From NCBI RefSeq assembly GCF_001428805.1, contig NZ_LMIS01000001.1:620001-684000 (forward strand): 64,000 bases of DNA, in the 5' to 3' direction. The stretch comes from Aeromicrobium sp. Root236. Its GTDB lineage: Bacteria; Actinomycetota; Actinomycetes; Propionibacteriales; Nocardioidaceae. Under the pieces are notes generated by a model. The model searched no databases, was not told the origin of the DNA, and saw only the letters and a program-made list of their open reading frames with translations. Of this stretch, positions 52,977 to 64,000 are shown in pieces; position 1 is the first letter of the stretch; each line of letters starts with the position of its first letter. The translations under genes were made by a program, and so were the position numbers.

Positions 52977-54968
52977 TCAGAGCGACAGCGGGTCGACCTG
53001 GATGCGGAGTCCAGGCCGCTTCGCTGCGCTGCGCTCAGCGGCCAGTGCCGAGAGCGCGGCGGCGAGGTCGGCGCCTTCGCGGCGAGGGGCACGCAGGATC
53101 AGCCGCTCCCCCGCCTCGGCCGACCGCGCGTCGACCGGAACCGGTCCGAGGATCTCGGTGTTGGGTGTCCAGATGCGGTTGGCCAGGTCGGCCAGCACGT
53201 CGTCGGGCCCCGCGACAGTGGCGAGCCGCGCCGTCGGCGGGAGGTGCGTCTCGGCACGACTGGCGAGCTCACGGGCGGCGAACCCCGCCGGGTCGGCGCG
53301 TACGAGCGCCTGCAGCGTGTGCGCGTCGCCCACGGCGACCGCCGTCGCCCCGGGTCCAGCGAGGGCCAGGGCGTTGAACCAGCGCCGGTGGGACTCCTCC
53401 TCGACGCGTACGTCCTCGCGCGCCAGCATGAGCCACGTGTCGAGCAGGATCACGACGTCGTAGCCGCCTGCGACGTGCGGCTCAGCGCCGGGCGTGGCCA
53501 GCACGAGCCGGCGTCCGGGCTCGATCCGGTCGAGGATCGTCTGGCCGCCTGATGTCACGACCTCGAGATCGGGGAAGGCTCGCGCGAACTCCTCAGCGGT
53601 GCGCAGCGCGCCCACGACGGGCGAGCGGAGCTCGGTGCCCTCGCAGTGCGGGCACGTCCACGGCGTGGCGCCACGGCCGCACCATCGGCAGGCGATCGGG
53701 GCCGAGGCCGACGGCTGTCCCAGCGGGCCCTGACAGGCTTCGCAACGCGCCGGCTGGCGACACGTCTGGCACGCCAGCGACTCGCGATAACCCCGTCGCG
53801 GCACCTGGACCAGCGCGGCCCCCTCAGCGGCGCGGATCGCGCGGAACGCCTCCTGCGGCAGCCTGACCGGCGCCCCGCCCGCGACCGAGCCATCGGTGAC
53901 CGTCATGCGGGGCCAGGCCTTGCGGCGGGCGCGTTGATCGGCCACGAGCTCAGCACACCAGCCCCTGTCGACCAGCGACTGCCCCTCGGCGGTGCGGGCG
54001 TAGCCGCCCATCAACAGCGCGCTGTCCTGTGCAGTGGCCCGCAGCAGCAGCACCTCGCGGGCGTGCGGATAGGGCGAGCGCGGCTCCGCGAACAGGTCGT
54101 CGCCGTCGTCCCACATCGCGACCAGGCCGAGATCGGCGACCGGTGCGAACGCGGCCGCACGGGTGCCGAGCACGACCTGGACATCTCCTCGTGATGCCTC
54201 GAGGAACGCCGCGTAACGGTCGGCGGGCTCCTGCGCGGCAGTGAGCGCCACGTGGCGACCTTGGCCCAGCACCTCGGTGAACACCGCGTCCCAACGGGCG
54301 ACGTCGCGTACGTCCGGGACGCACACGACCGACCCGCGCCCCGAGCCGAGCGTCGCCAGCACCGCCTCGGCGACCAGCTGCGCCGGGTCCTGGCCCGGGA
54401 TCGCGCCCCACCATGCCCTGGGCCGCTCCCCCGCCCGCAGCGCCGCGACGAAGCCGAGACCGTGCGCGTACGTCTGCCAGCCCGCCGCACTGCCGACCGG
54501 CAGGGCGCCGCCGACCGATGCCGCGCGGGCGGACTCGGCCCGCGCGTGCCGCGGCGGGATCGCGAGTCGCAGGACGTCGCCGAGCGTGCCGGCGTAACGG
54601 TCGGCAACCGCCCGCGCGAGCGACAGGATCTCCGGATGCAGCACCGGCTCCGGGGAGACGACCTTGGCCAGGAACGCCAGACGCCCCACGTGCTCGGTGG
54701 CCTCGACCCGTTCGACGACGAATCCGTCGACCAGTCGGCCGGCGAACCGGACCTTGACCCGGCAGCCGGCAACCGTCTTGGCGTCAAGGGTGGTCGGCAC
54801 GAGATAGTCGAAGAGCCGGTCGAGGTGTGCCAGGCCGCTGTCGACCACGACCCTGGCGACCGGGCGGATCGGCGCAGCCTCGAGCACCGGCTTGGCTGCC
54901 GGCTTGCGCGTGCGGGCCGTGGGGGCAGGAGGAACCAGAGCCAGCTGCTCAGGTCCCTCGCGTGTCAT
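52977..54968 (-). CDS. priA: Primosomal protein N' (PriA), helicase-deficient actinobacterial form
   Basis: The protein (663 residues) has the PriA N-terminal 3'-DNA-binding domain (VVVDSGLAHLDRLFDYLVP, RVKVRFAGRLVDGFVV) and the cysteine zinc motifs (CQTCRQPARCEAC, then CRWCGRGATPWTCPHCEG, near residues 405-450). The place where Walker A should lie reads GAIPGQDPAQLVAEAVL with no GKT, and the DEEH box is not seen, so it lacks ATPase activity. Actinobacterial PriA proteins are known to have lost these motifs. It is probably a DNA-binding restart factor. The ATG at 54968 follows a GTG codon at 54971 that could also start. Confidence 0.92.
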   Translation of the reverse strand: MTREGPEQLALVPPAPTARTRKPAAKPVLEAAPIRPVARVVVDSGLAHLDRLFDYLVPTTLDAKTVAGCRVKVRFAGRLVDGFVVERVEATEHVGRLAFLAKVVSPEPVLHPEILSLARAVADRYAGTLGDVLRLAIPPRHARAESARAASVGGALPVGSAAGWQTYAHGLGFVAALRAGERPRAWWGAIPGQDPAQLVAEAVLATLGSGRGSVVCVPDVRDVARWDAVFTEVLGQGRHVALTAAQEPADRYAAFLEASRGDVQVVLGTRAAAFAPVADLGLVAMWDDGDDLFAEPRSPYPHAREVLLLRATAQDSALLMGGYARTAEGQSLVDRGWCAELVADQRARRKAWPRMTVTDGSVAGGAPVRLPQEAFRAIRAAEGAALVQVPRRGYRESLACQTCRQPARCEACQGPLGQPSASAPIACRWCGRGATPWTCPHCEGTELRSPVVGALRTAEEFARAFPDLEVVTSGGQTILDRIEPGRRLVLATPGAEPHVAGGYDVVILLDTWLMLAREDVRVEEESHRRWFNALALAGPGATAVAVGDAHTLQALVRADPAGFAARELASRAETHLPPTARLATVAGPDDVLADLANRIWTPNTEILGPVPVDARSAEAGERLILRAPRREGADLAAALSALAAERSAAKRPGLRIQVDPLSL

Positions 54969-55016
54969 CACGGTGCTGTTCTACCAGCCGCCACCCACAC
55001 GCACCCCGCTGGAACG

Positions 55017-55052
55017 CAGAACGACCCCCGCCGGGCGGCGGGGGTCGTTCTG
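55017..55052 (-). terminator. Terminator of metK, perfect 16-bp stem
   Basis: Arms 55017-55032 and 55037-55052 are exact reverse complements around a 4-base loop (GGGC). It starts 11 bases after the metK stop on the minus strand and precedes priA by about 50 bases. It is the longest perfect hairpin noticed in the window; no U-run follows. Confidence 0.8.
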
Positions 55053-55063
55053 GAGAGCGAGGC

Positions 55064-56251
55064 TCAGGCGCCGGCGGCAGCCTTGAGCTGCTCGGCGCGG
55101 CTGGTGTCCTCCCACGGCAGGCCGGGGCGACCGAAGTGGCCGTAGGCAGCCGTCTGCGCGTAGATCGGGCGCAGGAGGTCGAGGTCACGCACGATCGCGC
55201 CGGGACGCAGGTCGAAGACCTCCAGGACGGCGTCGCGGATCTTGTCGACCGGGACCGTCTCGGTGCCGTAGGTGTCGACGTAGAAGCCCACGGGGCGCGA
55301 GACGCCGATGGCGTACGCCACCTGGACCTCGGCCTTGGTGGCGAGGCCCGCGGCCACGATGGTCTTGGCGACCCAACGCATGGCGTAAGCAGCTGAGCGG
55401 TCGACCTTGCTCGGGTCCTTGCCGGAGAACGCGCCGCCGCCGTGGCGGGCGTAGCCGCCGTAGGTGTCGACGATGATCTTGCGACCGGTCAGGCCGGCGT
55501 CACCCATCGGGCCGCCGATGACGAACTTGCCGGTCGGGTTGATGTGCACGCGGTAGTCCGACGAGTCGATGTCGTACTGGGCGAGCACCGCGTCGATGAC
55601 GTGCTTCTGGATGTCGACGGCGAGCTGGGTCTCGAGGTCGATGCCCTCTTCGTGCTGGGTCGAGATGACGATCGCCTCGACCCGGACCGGCTTGTCGTCA
55701 TCGTCGTACTCGATGGTGACCTGGGTCTTGCCGTCCGGACGCAGGTAGGGCAGCGTGCCGTCCTTGCGCACGGCGGTCAGCTGCTCGGCCAGGCGGTGCG
55801 CGATCGTGATCGGCAGCGGCATGAGCTCGGGGGTCTCGTCGCACGCGAAGCCGAACATGAGGCCCTGGTCGCCGGCGCCCTGCGCGTCGAGCGGGTCGAC
55901 CGAGGAGCCCACGCGGGCCTCCTCGGCCTTGTCGACGCCCTGCGCGATGTCGGGGCTCTGGGCGTCGAGGGTCACCTGCACGGCGCAGGACTCGCCGTCG
56001 AAGCCCTTGGTGGAGGAGTCGTAGCCGATCTCGAGGACCCGGTCACGCGCGATGCGGGCGATGTCGACGTACGCCTTGGTTGTGACCTCGCCACCGACCA
56101 GCACCATGCCGGTCGTCACGAACGTCTCGGCCGCCACGCGGCTCTTGGGGTCCTCGGCCAGCAGGGCGTCGAGGACGCTGTCGCTGATCTGGTCGGCGAT
56201 CTTGTCCGGATGGCCCTCGGTGACGGACTCGGACGTGAACAAGCGGCTCAC
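55064..56251 (-). CDS. metK: S-adenosylmethionine synthetase
   Basis: MetK (395 residues) makes SAM from methionine and ATP. The conserved segments are [20 protein letters not shown] at the start, [16 protein letters not shown] near residue 127 and the phosphate loop [16 protein letters not shown] near residue 270. It begins with GTG 56251, five bases after AGGAG. A TAGAAT -10-like hexamer (complement 56282-56287) lies upstream, suggesting an own promoter in the 62-base gap after coaBC. It supplies SAM to the many methylases in this window. Confidence 0.97.
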   Translation of the reverse strand: MSRLFTSESVTEGHPDKIADQISDSVLDALLAEDPKSRVAAETFVTTGMVLVGGEVTTKAYVDIARIARDRVLEIGYDSSTKGFDGESCAVQVTLDAQSPDIAQGVDKAEEARVGSSVDPLDAQGAGDQGLMFGFACDETPELMPLPITIAHRLAEQLTAVRKDGTLPYLRPDGKTQVTIEYDDDDKPVRVEAIVISTQHEEGIDLETQLAVDIQKHVIDAVLAQYDIDSSDYRVHINPTGKFVIGGPMGDAGLTGRKIIVDTYGGYARHGGGAFSGKDPSKVDRSAAYAMRWVAKTIVAAGLATKAEVQVAYAIGVSRPVGFYVDTYGTETVPVDKIRDAVLEVFDLRPGAIVRDLDLLRPIYAQTAAYGHFGRPGLPWEDTSRAEQLKAAAGA

Positions 56252-56313
56252 AGTTTCTCCTGGGTTGAAGTTCGGTACGGCATTCTAACGATTGAGACGG
56301 GCGAGAGTTTCAG

Positions 56314-57516
56314 TCAGTCCACGCGCTGGACCACGGCGTCCCAGATCGCATGTGCCAGCCTGATCTTGGGGCCGTACGAGATCTCCTCGACGGTCTCGTC
56401 GGCGCCGAGGATCACGGCTTCGCTCTCCTCCTGGCCGAAGACCTTACCGGCGCTGACGTCGTTGACGACGAGGAGGTCGCAGCCCTTGCGGGCCAGCTTG
56501 GCGCGGGCGTGCTCGATGACGCTGGCGCGCGCGTCACCGGTCTCGGCGGCGAAACCGACGATGACGGGACGCTTGCTGGTGCGCGCACGCACCAGCTCGA
56601 GCAGGATGTCGGGGTTCTCGACGAGGTGGATGTCGGGGGCGACGCCGTCGCCGGACTTCTTGATCTTGGCCTCGGCGAACTCAGCGGGCCGGAAGTCGGC
56701 CGGAGCCGCAGCCATCACGACGGCATCGGCGTCGGCTGCGGCGAGGTGCATCTGCTGGCGCAGGTCCTCGGTGCTGACGACGCGTACGACCTCGACGCCG
56801 GCGGGGTCGGGCAGCGCCACGTTGGCCGCGACGACGGTGACCCGGGCGCCACGGGCGACCGCGGCCTCGGCGAGCGCATAGCCCTGGCGGCCGGAGGACC
56901 GGTTGCCGAGGAAGCGGACGGGATCGAGGTACTCGCGCGTGCCACCGGCGGAGACGACGACGTGCAGGCCGGCGAGATCCTGCGGGCGGCCCTCAAGCAC
57001 CTGCAGCGCGGCGGCGTAGATCTCGGCAGGCGCAGGCAGCCGTCCCTTGCCGGTGTCGACGCCGGTCAGGCGGCCGACTGCGGGCTCGAGCACGACGACA
57101 CCCCGCTCCCGGAGCGACGCGACGTTGGCCTGCGTGGCGGGGTGCTCCCACATCTCGGTGTGCATCGCCGGGGCGAAGACCACCGGACAGTGCGCCGTGA
57201 GCAGCGTGTTGGTCAGCAGGTCGTCAGCGAGGCCGTGCGCGGCCTTGGCGAGGATGTTGGCGGTGGCCGGCGCGACGAGCACGAGATCGGCGTGCTGGCC
57301 GATGCGTACGTGCGCGACCTCGTCGACGTGCTCGAAGACGCCGGTCTGCACAGGCTTGCCACTGAGCGCCTCCCACGTGGCGGCGCCGACGAAGTGCAGC
57401 GAGGACGCCGTCGGAACGACGCGGACGCTGTGGCCCGACTCGGTGAACAGGCGCAGCAGCTCCGCGGCCTTGTAGGACGCGATGCCGCCGGAAACACCCA
57501 GCACAACCTCTGCCAT
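56314..57516 (-). CDS. coaBC: Phosphopantothenoylcysteine decarboxylase / synthetase
   Basis: CoaBC (400 residues) catalyses two steps of coenzyme A synthesis. The N-terminal flavoprotein decarboxylase (CoaC) starts VVLGVSGGIASYKAAELLRL and contains the FAPAMHTEMWEHPA segment (usual PAMN replaced by PAMH, which is common in actinobacteria). The C-terminal synthetase (CoaB) begins near residue 185 (LAGLHVVVSAGGTREYLDPVRFLGN) with the RSSG motif just after and NDVSAGKVFG near the end. It is followed by metK, as in Mycobacterium. Confidence 0.96.
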   Translation of the reverse strand: MAEVVLGVSGGIASYKAAELLRLFTESGHSVRVVPTASSLHFVGAATWEALSGKPVQTGVFEHVDEVAHVRIGQHADLVLVAPATANILAKAAHGLADDLLTNTLLTAHCPVVFAPAMHTEMWEHPATQANVASLRERGVVVLEPAVGRLTGVDTGKGRLPAPAEIYAAALQVLEGRPQDLAGLHVVVSAGGTREYLDPVRFLGNRSSGRQGYALAEAAVARGARVTVVAANVALPDPAGVEVVRVVSTEDLRQQMHLAAADADAVVMAAAPADFRPAEFAEAKIKKSGDGVAPDIHLVENPDILLELVRARTSKRPVIVGFAAETGDARASVIEHARAKLARKGCDLLVVNDVSAGKVFGQEESEAVILGADETVEEISYGPKIRLAHAIWDAVVQRVD

Positions 57517-57558
57517 ACCTACCGCCTCACTCGGGAGGGACTCACGGGATGTGAGCGA

Positions 57559-57849
57559 TCAGGCCTTGGCAGCCGCGGCTTCGGCCTCGGGGTCGACGTC
57601 CTCGACGGTCAGGAGGTCGGAGTTGATCTCACGCAGCGCGATCGAGAGCGGCTTCTCCTGCACACCGGTCTCGAGGAGCGGTCCGACGTACTCGAGCAGG
57701 CCCTCGCCGAGCTGCGAGTAGTAGGCGTTGATCTGGCGCGCACGCTTGGCGGAGTAGAGGACGAGCTTGTACTTGCTGTCCGCCTTCTCCAGAAGATCGT
57801 CCAGCGGCGGGTTGGTGATGCCGATGGCAGTCGAGCGTGTCGTGGACAC
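57559..57849 (-). CDS. rpoZ: RNA polymerase omega subunit
   Basis: RpoZ (96 residues) helps RNA polymerase assembly. The family core [22 protein letters not shown] and [12 protein letters not shown] is clear, and the PLSIALREI segment follows. The GTG at 57849 was preferred because GAGG lies at a fitting distance; another GTG four codons upstream has no ribosome site. It sits between gmk and coaBC, its usual place in actinobacteria. Confidence 0.95.
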   Translation of the reverse strand: MSTTRSTAIGITNPPLDDLLEKADSKYKLVLYSAKRARQINAYYSQLGEGLLEYVGPLLETGVQEKPLSIALREINSDLLTVEDVDPEAEAAAAKA

Positions 57850-57868
57850 AGAGAGCCTCACAGAAAGA

Positions 57869-58471
57869 TTAGGAATGCACCCGGCTCGTGCCGGATCTGA
57901 ACAAGTCTACCAATTCTTGGCAAGCGGTCTCGACATCGGTGTTGACGATCGTCACGTCGAACTCCGGCTCGGCCGCGAGCTCGGTGCGGGCGGTGGCGAG
58001 CCGACGTTCGCGCTCCTCCGGGCCCTCGGTCCCCCGGCCGACCAGGCGGCGTTCGAGCTCGGCCCAGCTCGGCGGCGCCAGGAAGCACATCAGGGCGTCC
58101 GGCATGCGCTCGCGGACCTGACGCGCACCCTGCAGGTCGATCTCGAGCAGCGCCGGGGTGCCGACGGCGAGGCGTTGCTCGACGGGCGCGCGGGGCGTGC
58201 CGTAGCGGGCGGCCCGGTGCACGACCGCCCACTCGAGCAGGCCGTCCTCGGCGATCAGCCGGTCGAACTCCTCGTCGGTGATGAAGTGGTAGTGCACGCC
58301 GTCGATCTCGCCCGGCCTCGCCGGGCGGGTCGTCACCGAGACGGAGATCCAGATCTCCGGGTGGCTGCGGCGTACGCAGGCCGCGACCGTCCCCTTGCCG
58401 ACCGCGGTGGGACCGGCGAGGACGACGAGCCGCGACGGACGTGTGACGGGTGCTGAAGACCCGTCAGGCAC
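57869..58471 (-). CDS. gmk: Guanylate kinase
   Basis: Gmk (200 residues) phosphorylates GMP to GDP. It has the P-loop [20 protein letters not shown] near residue 16, the GMP-binding segment [21 protein letters not shown], and the lid region. The start GTG (58471) overlaps the mihF stop, so the two are coupled. Confidence 0.95.
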   Translation of the reverse strand: MPDGSSAPVTRPSRLVVLAGPTAVGKGTVAACVRRSHPEIWISVSVTTRPARPGEIDGVHYHFITDEEFDRLIAEDGLLEWAVVHRAARYGTPRAPVEQRLAVGTPALLEIDLQGARQVRERMPDALMCFLAPPSWAELERRLVGRGTEGPEERERRLATARTELAAEPEFDVTIVNTDVETACQELVDLFRSGTSRVHS

Positions 58472-58802
58472 GGCCAGAGCGGCCTGTTCTATCCGCGAAC
58501 TCGGCGATCAATGCCTTGATCTGGTTGGCACCCAGGCCACGGAGCCGGCGGCTGTCGGCGATGCCGATGCGCTGCATGATCTCCTGCGCGCGGACCTTGC
58601 CGACCCCGGGCATCGACTGCAGGAGGTCGATGACCTTGAGCTTGGCGATGACCTCGTTGGCGCGCGACTCCTGGATGACCTCGGTCAGGCTGGCGCGGGA
58701 GTTCTTGAGGCGGTTCTTGACCTCGGCTCGCAGCTGCCGTGCGGCCGCTGCCTTCTCGAGTGCAGCCTTGCGCTGCTCCGGCGTCAATATCGGGAGTGCC
58801 AC
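58464..58802 (-). CDS. mihF: Actinobacterial integration host factor MihF
   Basis: MihF (112 residues) is the nucleoid-associated mycobacterial-type IHF, unrelated to E. coli IHF. The sequence starts [22 protein letters not shown] and shows [19 protein letters not shown], followed by the helix-two-turn-helix core [25 protein letters not shown]. The GTG at 58802 gives the normal family N-terminus and follows GGTGAGG; a GTG three codons earlier is the alternative. Gene order pyrF-mihF-gmk-rpoZ is the classic one, except for a lipoprotein inserted after pyrF. Confidence 0.95.
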   Translation of the reverse strand: MALPILTPEQRKAALEKAAAARQLRAEVKNRLKNSRASLTEVIQESRANEVIAKLKVIDLLQSMPGVGKVRAQEIMQRIGIADSRRLRGLGANQIKALIAEFADRTGRSGRA

Positions 58803-58833
58803 TTGCCTCACCTCATCTGTTGTACGAACGGTT

Positions 58834-59268
58834 CTACTTGAGCTTGATGTCGCATTGCTGCTTGACGTTCTTGACCACGGCGTCGCGCTGCTTGGTCGTG
58901 CTGTTGAACTTCTCGTAGGCCGTGTTGATCTGCTTGAGCTGGTTGGGGTCGAGCTTCTTGAGCTTGGCCTTGTCCTTCATGTCCTCGAGCGGGATGCCGG
59001 CCTTCTTCTGCGCCTCGACGATCCCGGTCGTGGCGGCCGACAGCGCCTTCCAGTCGGGCTTGATCGAGGCCGGCGCGTCCTTGGAGATGTCGACGAGCAT
59101 CTTGGCGTACTTGGCGTACGCGGCGTTGGTCCGGGTCTCCCCGAACGTGTTGAGGTCCGCCTTGTGCTTGTCGACGGCGTCGCAGTAGGGGTCGCCACCT
59201 CCACCGCAGCCCGACAGCGTCGTGATCGCGACCATCGTCGTGACCAGGATCGCGGCGGTTCTCTTCAT
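58834..59268 (-). CDS. Small lipoprotein of unknown function
   Basis: The protein (144 residues) has a signal peptide with a lipobox, ITTLSGCGGGGD (Cys at residue 21), so it would be anchored on the outer face of the membrane. The mature part is helical and Lys/Ala-rich, with one Cys near the start (DPYCDAVDKHK) and one near the end (KNVKQQCDIKL) that could form a disulfide. Such small actinobacterial lipoproteins with a C...C pair are common but uncharacterised. It is inserted between pyrF and mihF in an otherwise conserved core cluster, 31 bases from mihF. Confidence 0.8.
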   Translation of the reverse strand: MKRTAAILVTTMVAITTLSGCGGGGDPYCDAVDKHKADLNTFGETRTNAAYAKYAKMLVDISKDAPASIKPDWKALSAATTGIVEAQKKAGIPLEDMKDKAKLKKLDPNQLKQINTAYEKFNSTTKQRDAVVKNVKQQCDIKLK

Positions 59269-59304
59269 GCATGGACTCCTTGGGAAACGGCCAAACCCTG
59301 AACG

Positions 59305-60116
59305 CTATGACCCTACAAGTTCGTCGTTGACGCGGGCGGCCGAATCGCGGAGCGCCTGGACATCGGGGCCCGCGGACAGCACGCCGCGGGAGGTCGACGG
59401 GATGACGTTGTCGATGACCGAGCCGAACAGCCGGCGGATGTCGTCGACGGTGCCGCCCTGCGCCCCGAATCCGGGCACGAGGAGCGGCCCGTTGATCGCC
59501 AGGTCCTCGGCGGCGTCCCCGATCGTCGCGCCGACGACGGCCCCGAACGATCCCATCGGGAAGGCATCGGCGTTGAGGGCCGCCAGCTGGGCGAGCATGC
59601 TGCCGGCGACCGTGCGGTCACCGGTGACCGCGTGCTGCACCTCGGGGCCCTCCTTGTTGGAGGTCAAGGCGAGGACGAACACTCCCGCGTCGTTCTTGGC
59701 CGCGACGTCGAAGAACGGCTGCAACGAGCCGAATCCGAGGAACGGGTTGACCGTGATCGCGTCGGCCGCCATCGGGGCGTCCTCGTCGAGGTAGGCATCG
59801 GCGTACGCAGCGGCGGTCGAACCGATGTCGCCACGCTTGACGTCGAGGACCACGAGGGAGCCGGTGTGCCGGAGATCCTGGATCGTACGCTCGAGGACCA
59901 CGACGCCCCGGGCGCCGAAGCGCTCGAAGAACGCCGACTGCGGCTTCACGAACGCAACCTTGCCCGCGAACGCCTCGACGCAGATCGTGGCGAAGCGGTC
60001 GAGGCCCTCGACATCGTCCGGCAGGCCCCACTCGGCGAGCAGGGACGAGTGCGGGTCGATGCCGATGCATGCCGGCCCGTACGCCGCCATCGCCGCGCGA
60101 GCGCGCGAACCAAAGC

Positions 60117-60120
<4 letters not shown>
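59305..60120 (-). CDS. pyrF: Orotidine-5'-phosphate decarboxylase (type 2)
   Basis: PyrF (271 residues) makes UMP, the last step of de novo pyrimidine synthesis. It is the type 2 family found in actinobacteria: [17 protein letters not shown] at the N-terminus, [18 protein letters not shown] with the catalytic Asp-Lys-Asp set near residue 95, and [14 protein letters not shown] as the phosphate loop. The ATG at 60120 overlaps the carB stop as ATGA. Confidence 0.96.
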
Positions 60121-63445
<3,325 letters not shown>

Positions 63446-63446
<1 letters not shown>

Positions 63447-64000
63447 CAGCGACCCCCGCCGGTTGAGCTTGTCGAAACCTCGCTGGTTGAGCCTGTCGAA
63501 GCCATGAGGTCCACGAATCTGTCGAAGAGGTAGGCCGCATCGTGCGGTCCGGCCGCAGCCTCCGGGTGGTACTGCACGCTGAACGCGGGCTGGTCGAGCA
63601 GTGCGAGGCCCTCGACGACGTTGTCGTTGAGGCACACGTGCGTGACCCGGCCGGGACCGTAGGGCGTCTCGAACGTGCCCTCGACCGGCGCATCGACCGC
63701 GAAGCCGTGGTTGTGCGCCGTGATCTCGACCTTGCCGGTCGTCAGGTCCTGGACGGGCTGGTTGATGCCGCGATGACCGTAGACCAGCTTGTAGGTGCCG
63801 AGGTCGAGCGCACGGCCGAAGACCTGGTTGCCGAGGCAGATGCCGAAGTACGGGATGCGCGCCTCGAGCACCTGCTTGAGCACCGCCGTCACGTGATCGG
63901 TCGTCGCCGGGTCACCGGGACCGTTGGACATGAACACGCCGTCGGGGCTGATCGCGGCGATCTCCTCGTACGTCGTGGTGGCCGGCATGACGTGCACCTC
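63446..64000 (-). CDS. carA: Carbamoyl-phosphate synthase, small subunit, C-terminal part
   Basis: This is the 3' end of carA; the 5' part lies beyond the window. The 184 residues contain the glutamine amidotransferase domain with [12 protein letters not shown], the nucleophile Cys in [15 protein letters not shown], and the His/Glu pair in [14 protein letters not shown]. After the normal family end (LFDRFVDLM) there is a Ser/Thr/Gly tail, [18 protein letters not shown], encoded by the repeat at 63461-63503. CarA supplies ammonia from glutamine to CarB. Confidence 0.95.
63461..63503. repeat. Tandem copy of a dispersed-type palindromic repeat within the carA 3' end
   Basis: Two 19-base copies, GGTTGAGCTTGTCGAAACC (63461-63479) and GGTTGAGCCTGTCGAAGCC (63485-63503), differ at two positions and are separated by TCGCT. 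Sequences of this form are, from general knowledge, abundant intergenic repeats in Nocardioidaceae and relatives. Here the repeat is inside the reading frame of carA, just before its stop codon. No further copy was noticed elsewhere in the window. Confidence 0.7.

Overview
The window is a stretch of ordinary chromosome from a high-GC actinobacterium. Gene order and protein flavour point to the Propionibacteriales, most likely Nocardioidaceae (Aeromicrobium or Nocardioides type); this is inference from synteny, not a computed placement. Supporting signs are the steA-recN-nadK-tlyA-HAD-TPR block and the carAB-pyrF-mihF-gmk-rpoZ-coaBC-metK-priA-fmt-rsmB-rpe-rib block, both of which have the same order in Mycobacterium, many GTG starts, four-base ATGA/GTGA gene overlaps, and I-shaped terminators without U-tracts. 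Nothing looks like a prophage, genomic island, insertion sequence or CRISPR array.

Layout. 1-6600: a minus-strand cell-division/DNA-repair/NAD/rRNA-methylation cluster (steA partial, recN, nadK, tlyA, a small acidic protein, a HAD phosphatase, a mini SSB-like protein, a TPR protein). 6660-12300: one complete rRNA operon read on the minus strand (16S, 23S, 5S; no tRNA in the spacers) with two tandem promoters just downstream of tyrS. 12346-20610: tyrS, two paralogous universal stress proteins flanking a DsbA/FrnE-like oxidoreductase with a 31-codon cysteine-containing ORF, and a tctCBA tricarboxylate transporter divergent from a CitA/CitB-type two-component system. 20641-30880: a co-directional arginine operon argG-C-J-B-D-F-R-H followed by a methyltransferase-like gene and a 3-methyladenine glycosylase, with a tandem ARG-box candidate just before argG. 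30978-33374: a DUF2207 membrane protein and LemA. 33379-40500: the translation cluster infC-rpmI-rplT-TrmH-type methylase-PAS histidine kinase-pheS-pheT. 40566-47900: an ACT-GNAT protein, SseB-like and PH-domain proteins, hisE-hisG, and ribD-E-BA-H under an FMN riboswitch. 47910-64000: rpe, a TetR/MFS pair with two matching operators, rsmB, fmt, priA, metK, coaBC, rpoZ, gmk, mihF, a lipoprotein, pyrF, carB and the 3' part of carA.

How the parts work together. Most of the window is biosynthetic core: arginine synthesis (with its own ArgR repressor, and with CarAB at the far end supplying carbamoyl phosphate to arginine and pyrimidine synthesis), riboflavin synthesis (feedback by FMN), histidine entry steps, and translation supply (rRNA, tyrS, pheST, IF3-L35-L20, formylation of initiator tRNA). 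Accessory functions are tricarboxylate uptake under two-component control and drug efflux under TetR control. The least expected signals are regulatory: a leader before infC with five hairpins, including a true intrinsic terminator that overlaps an alternative hairpin; an ATC start codon for infC; the paired TetR operators; the tandem ARG boxes; and a dispersed-repeat-like sequence that has become the translated C-terminal tail of CarA.
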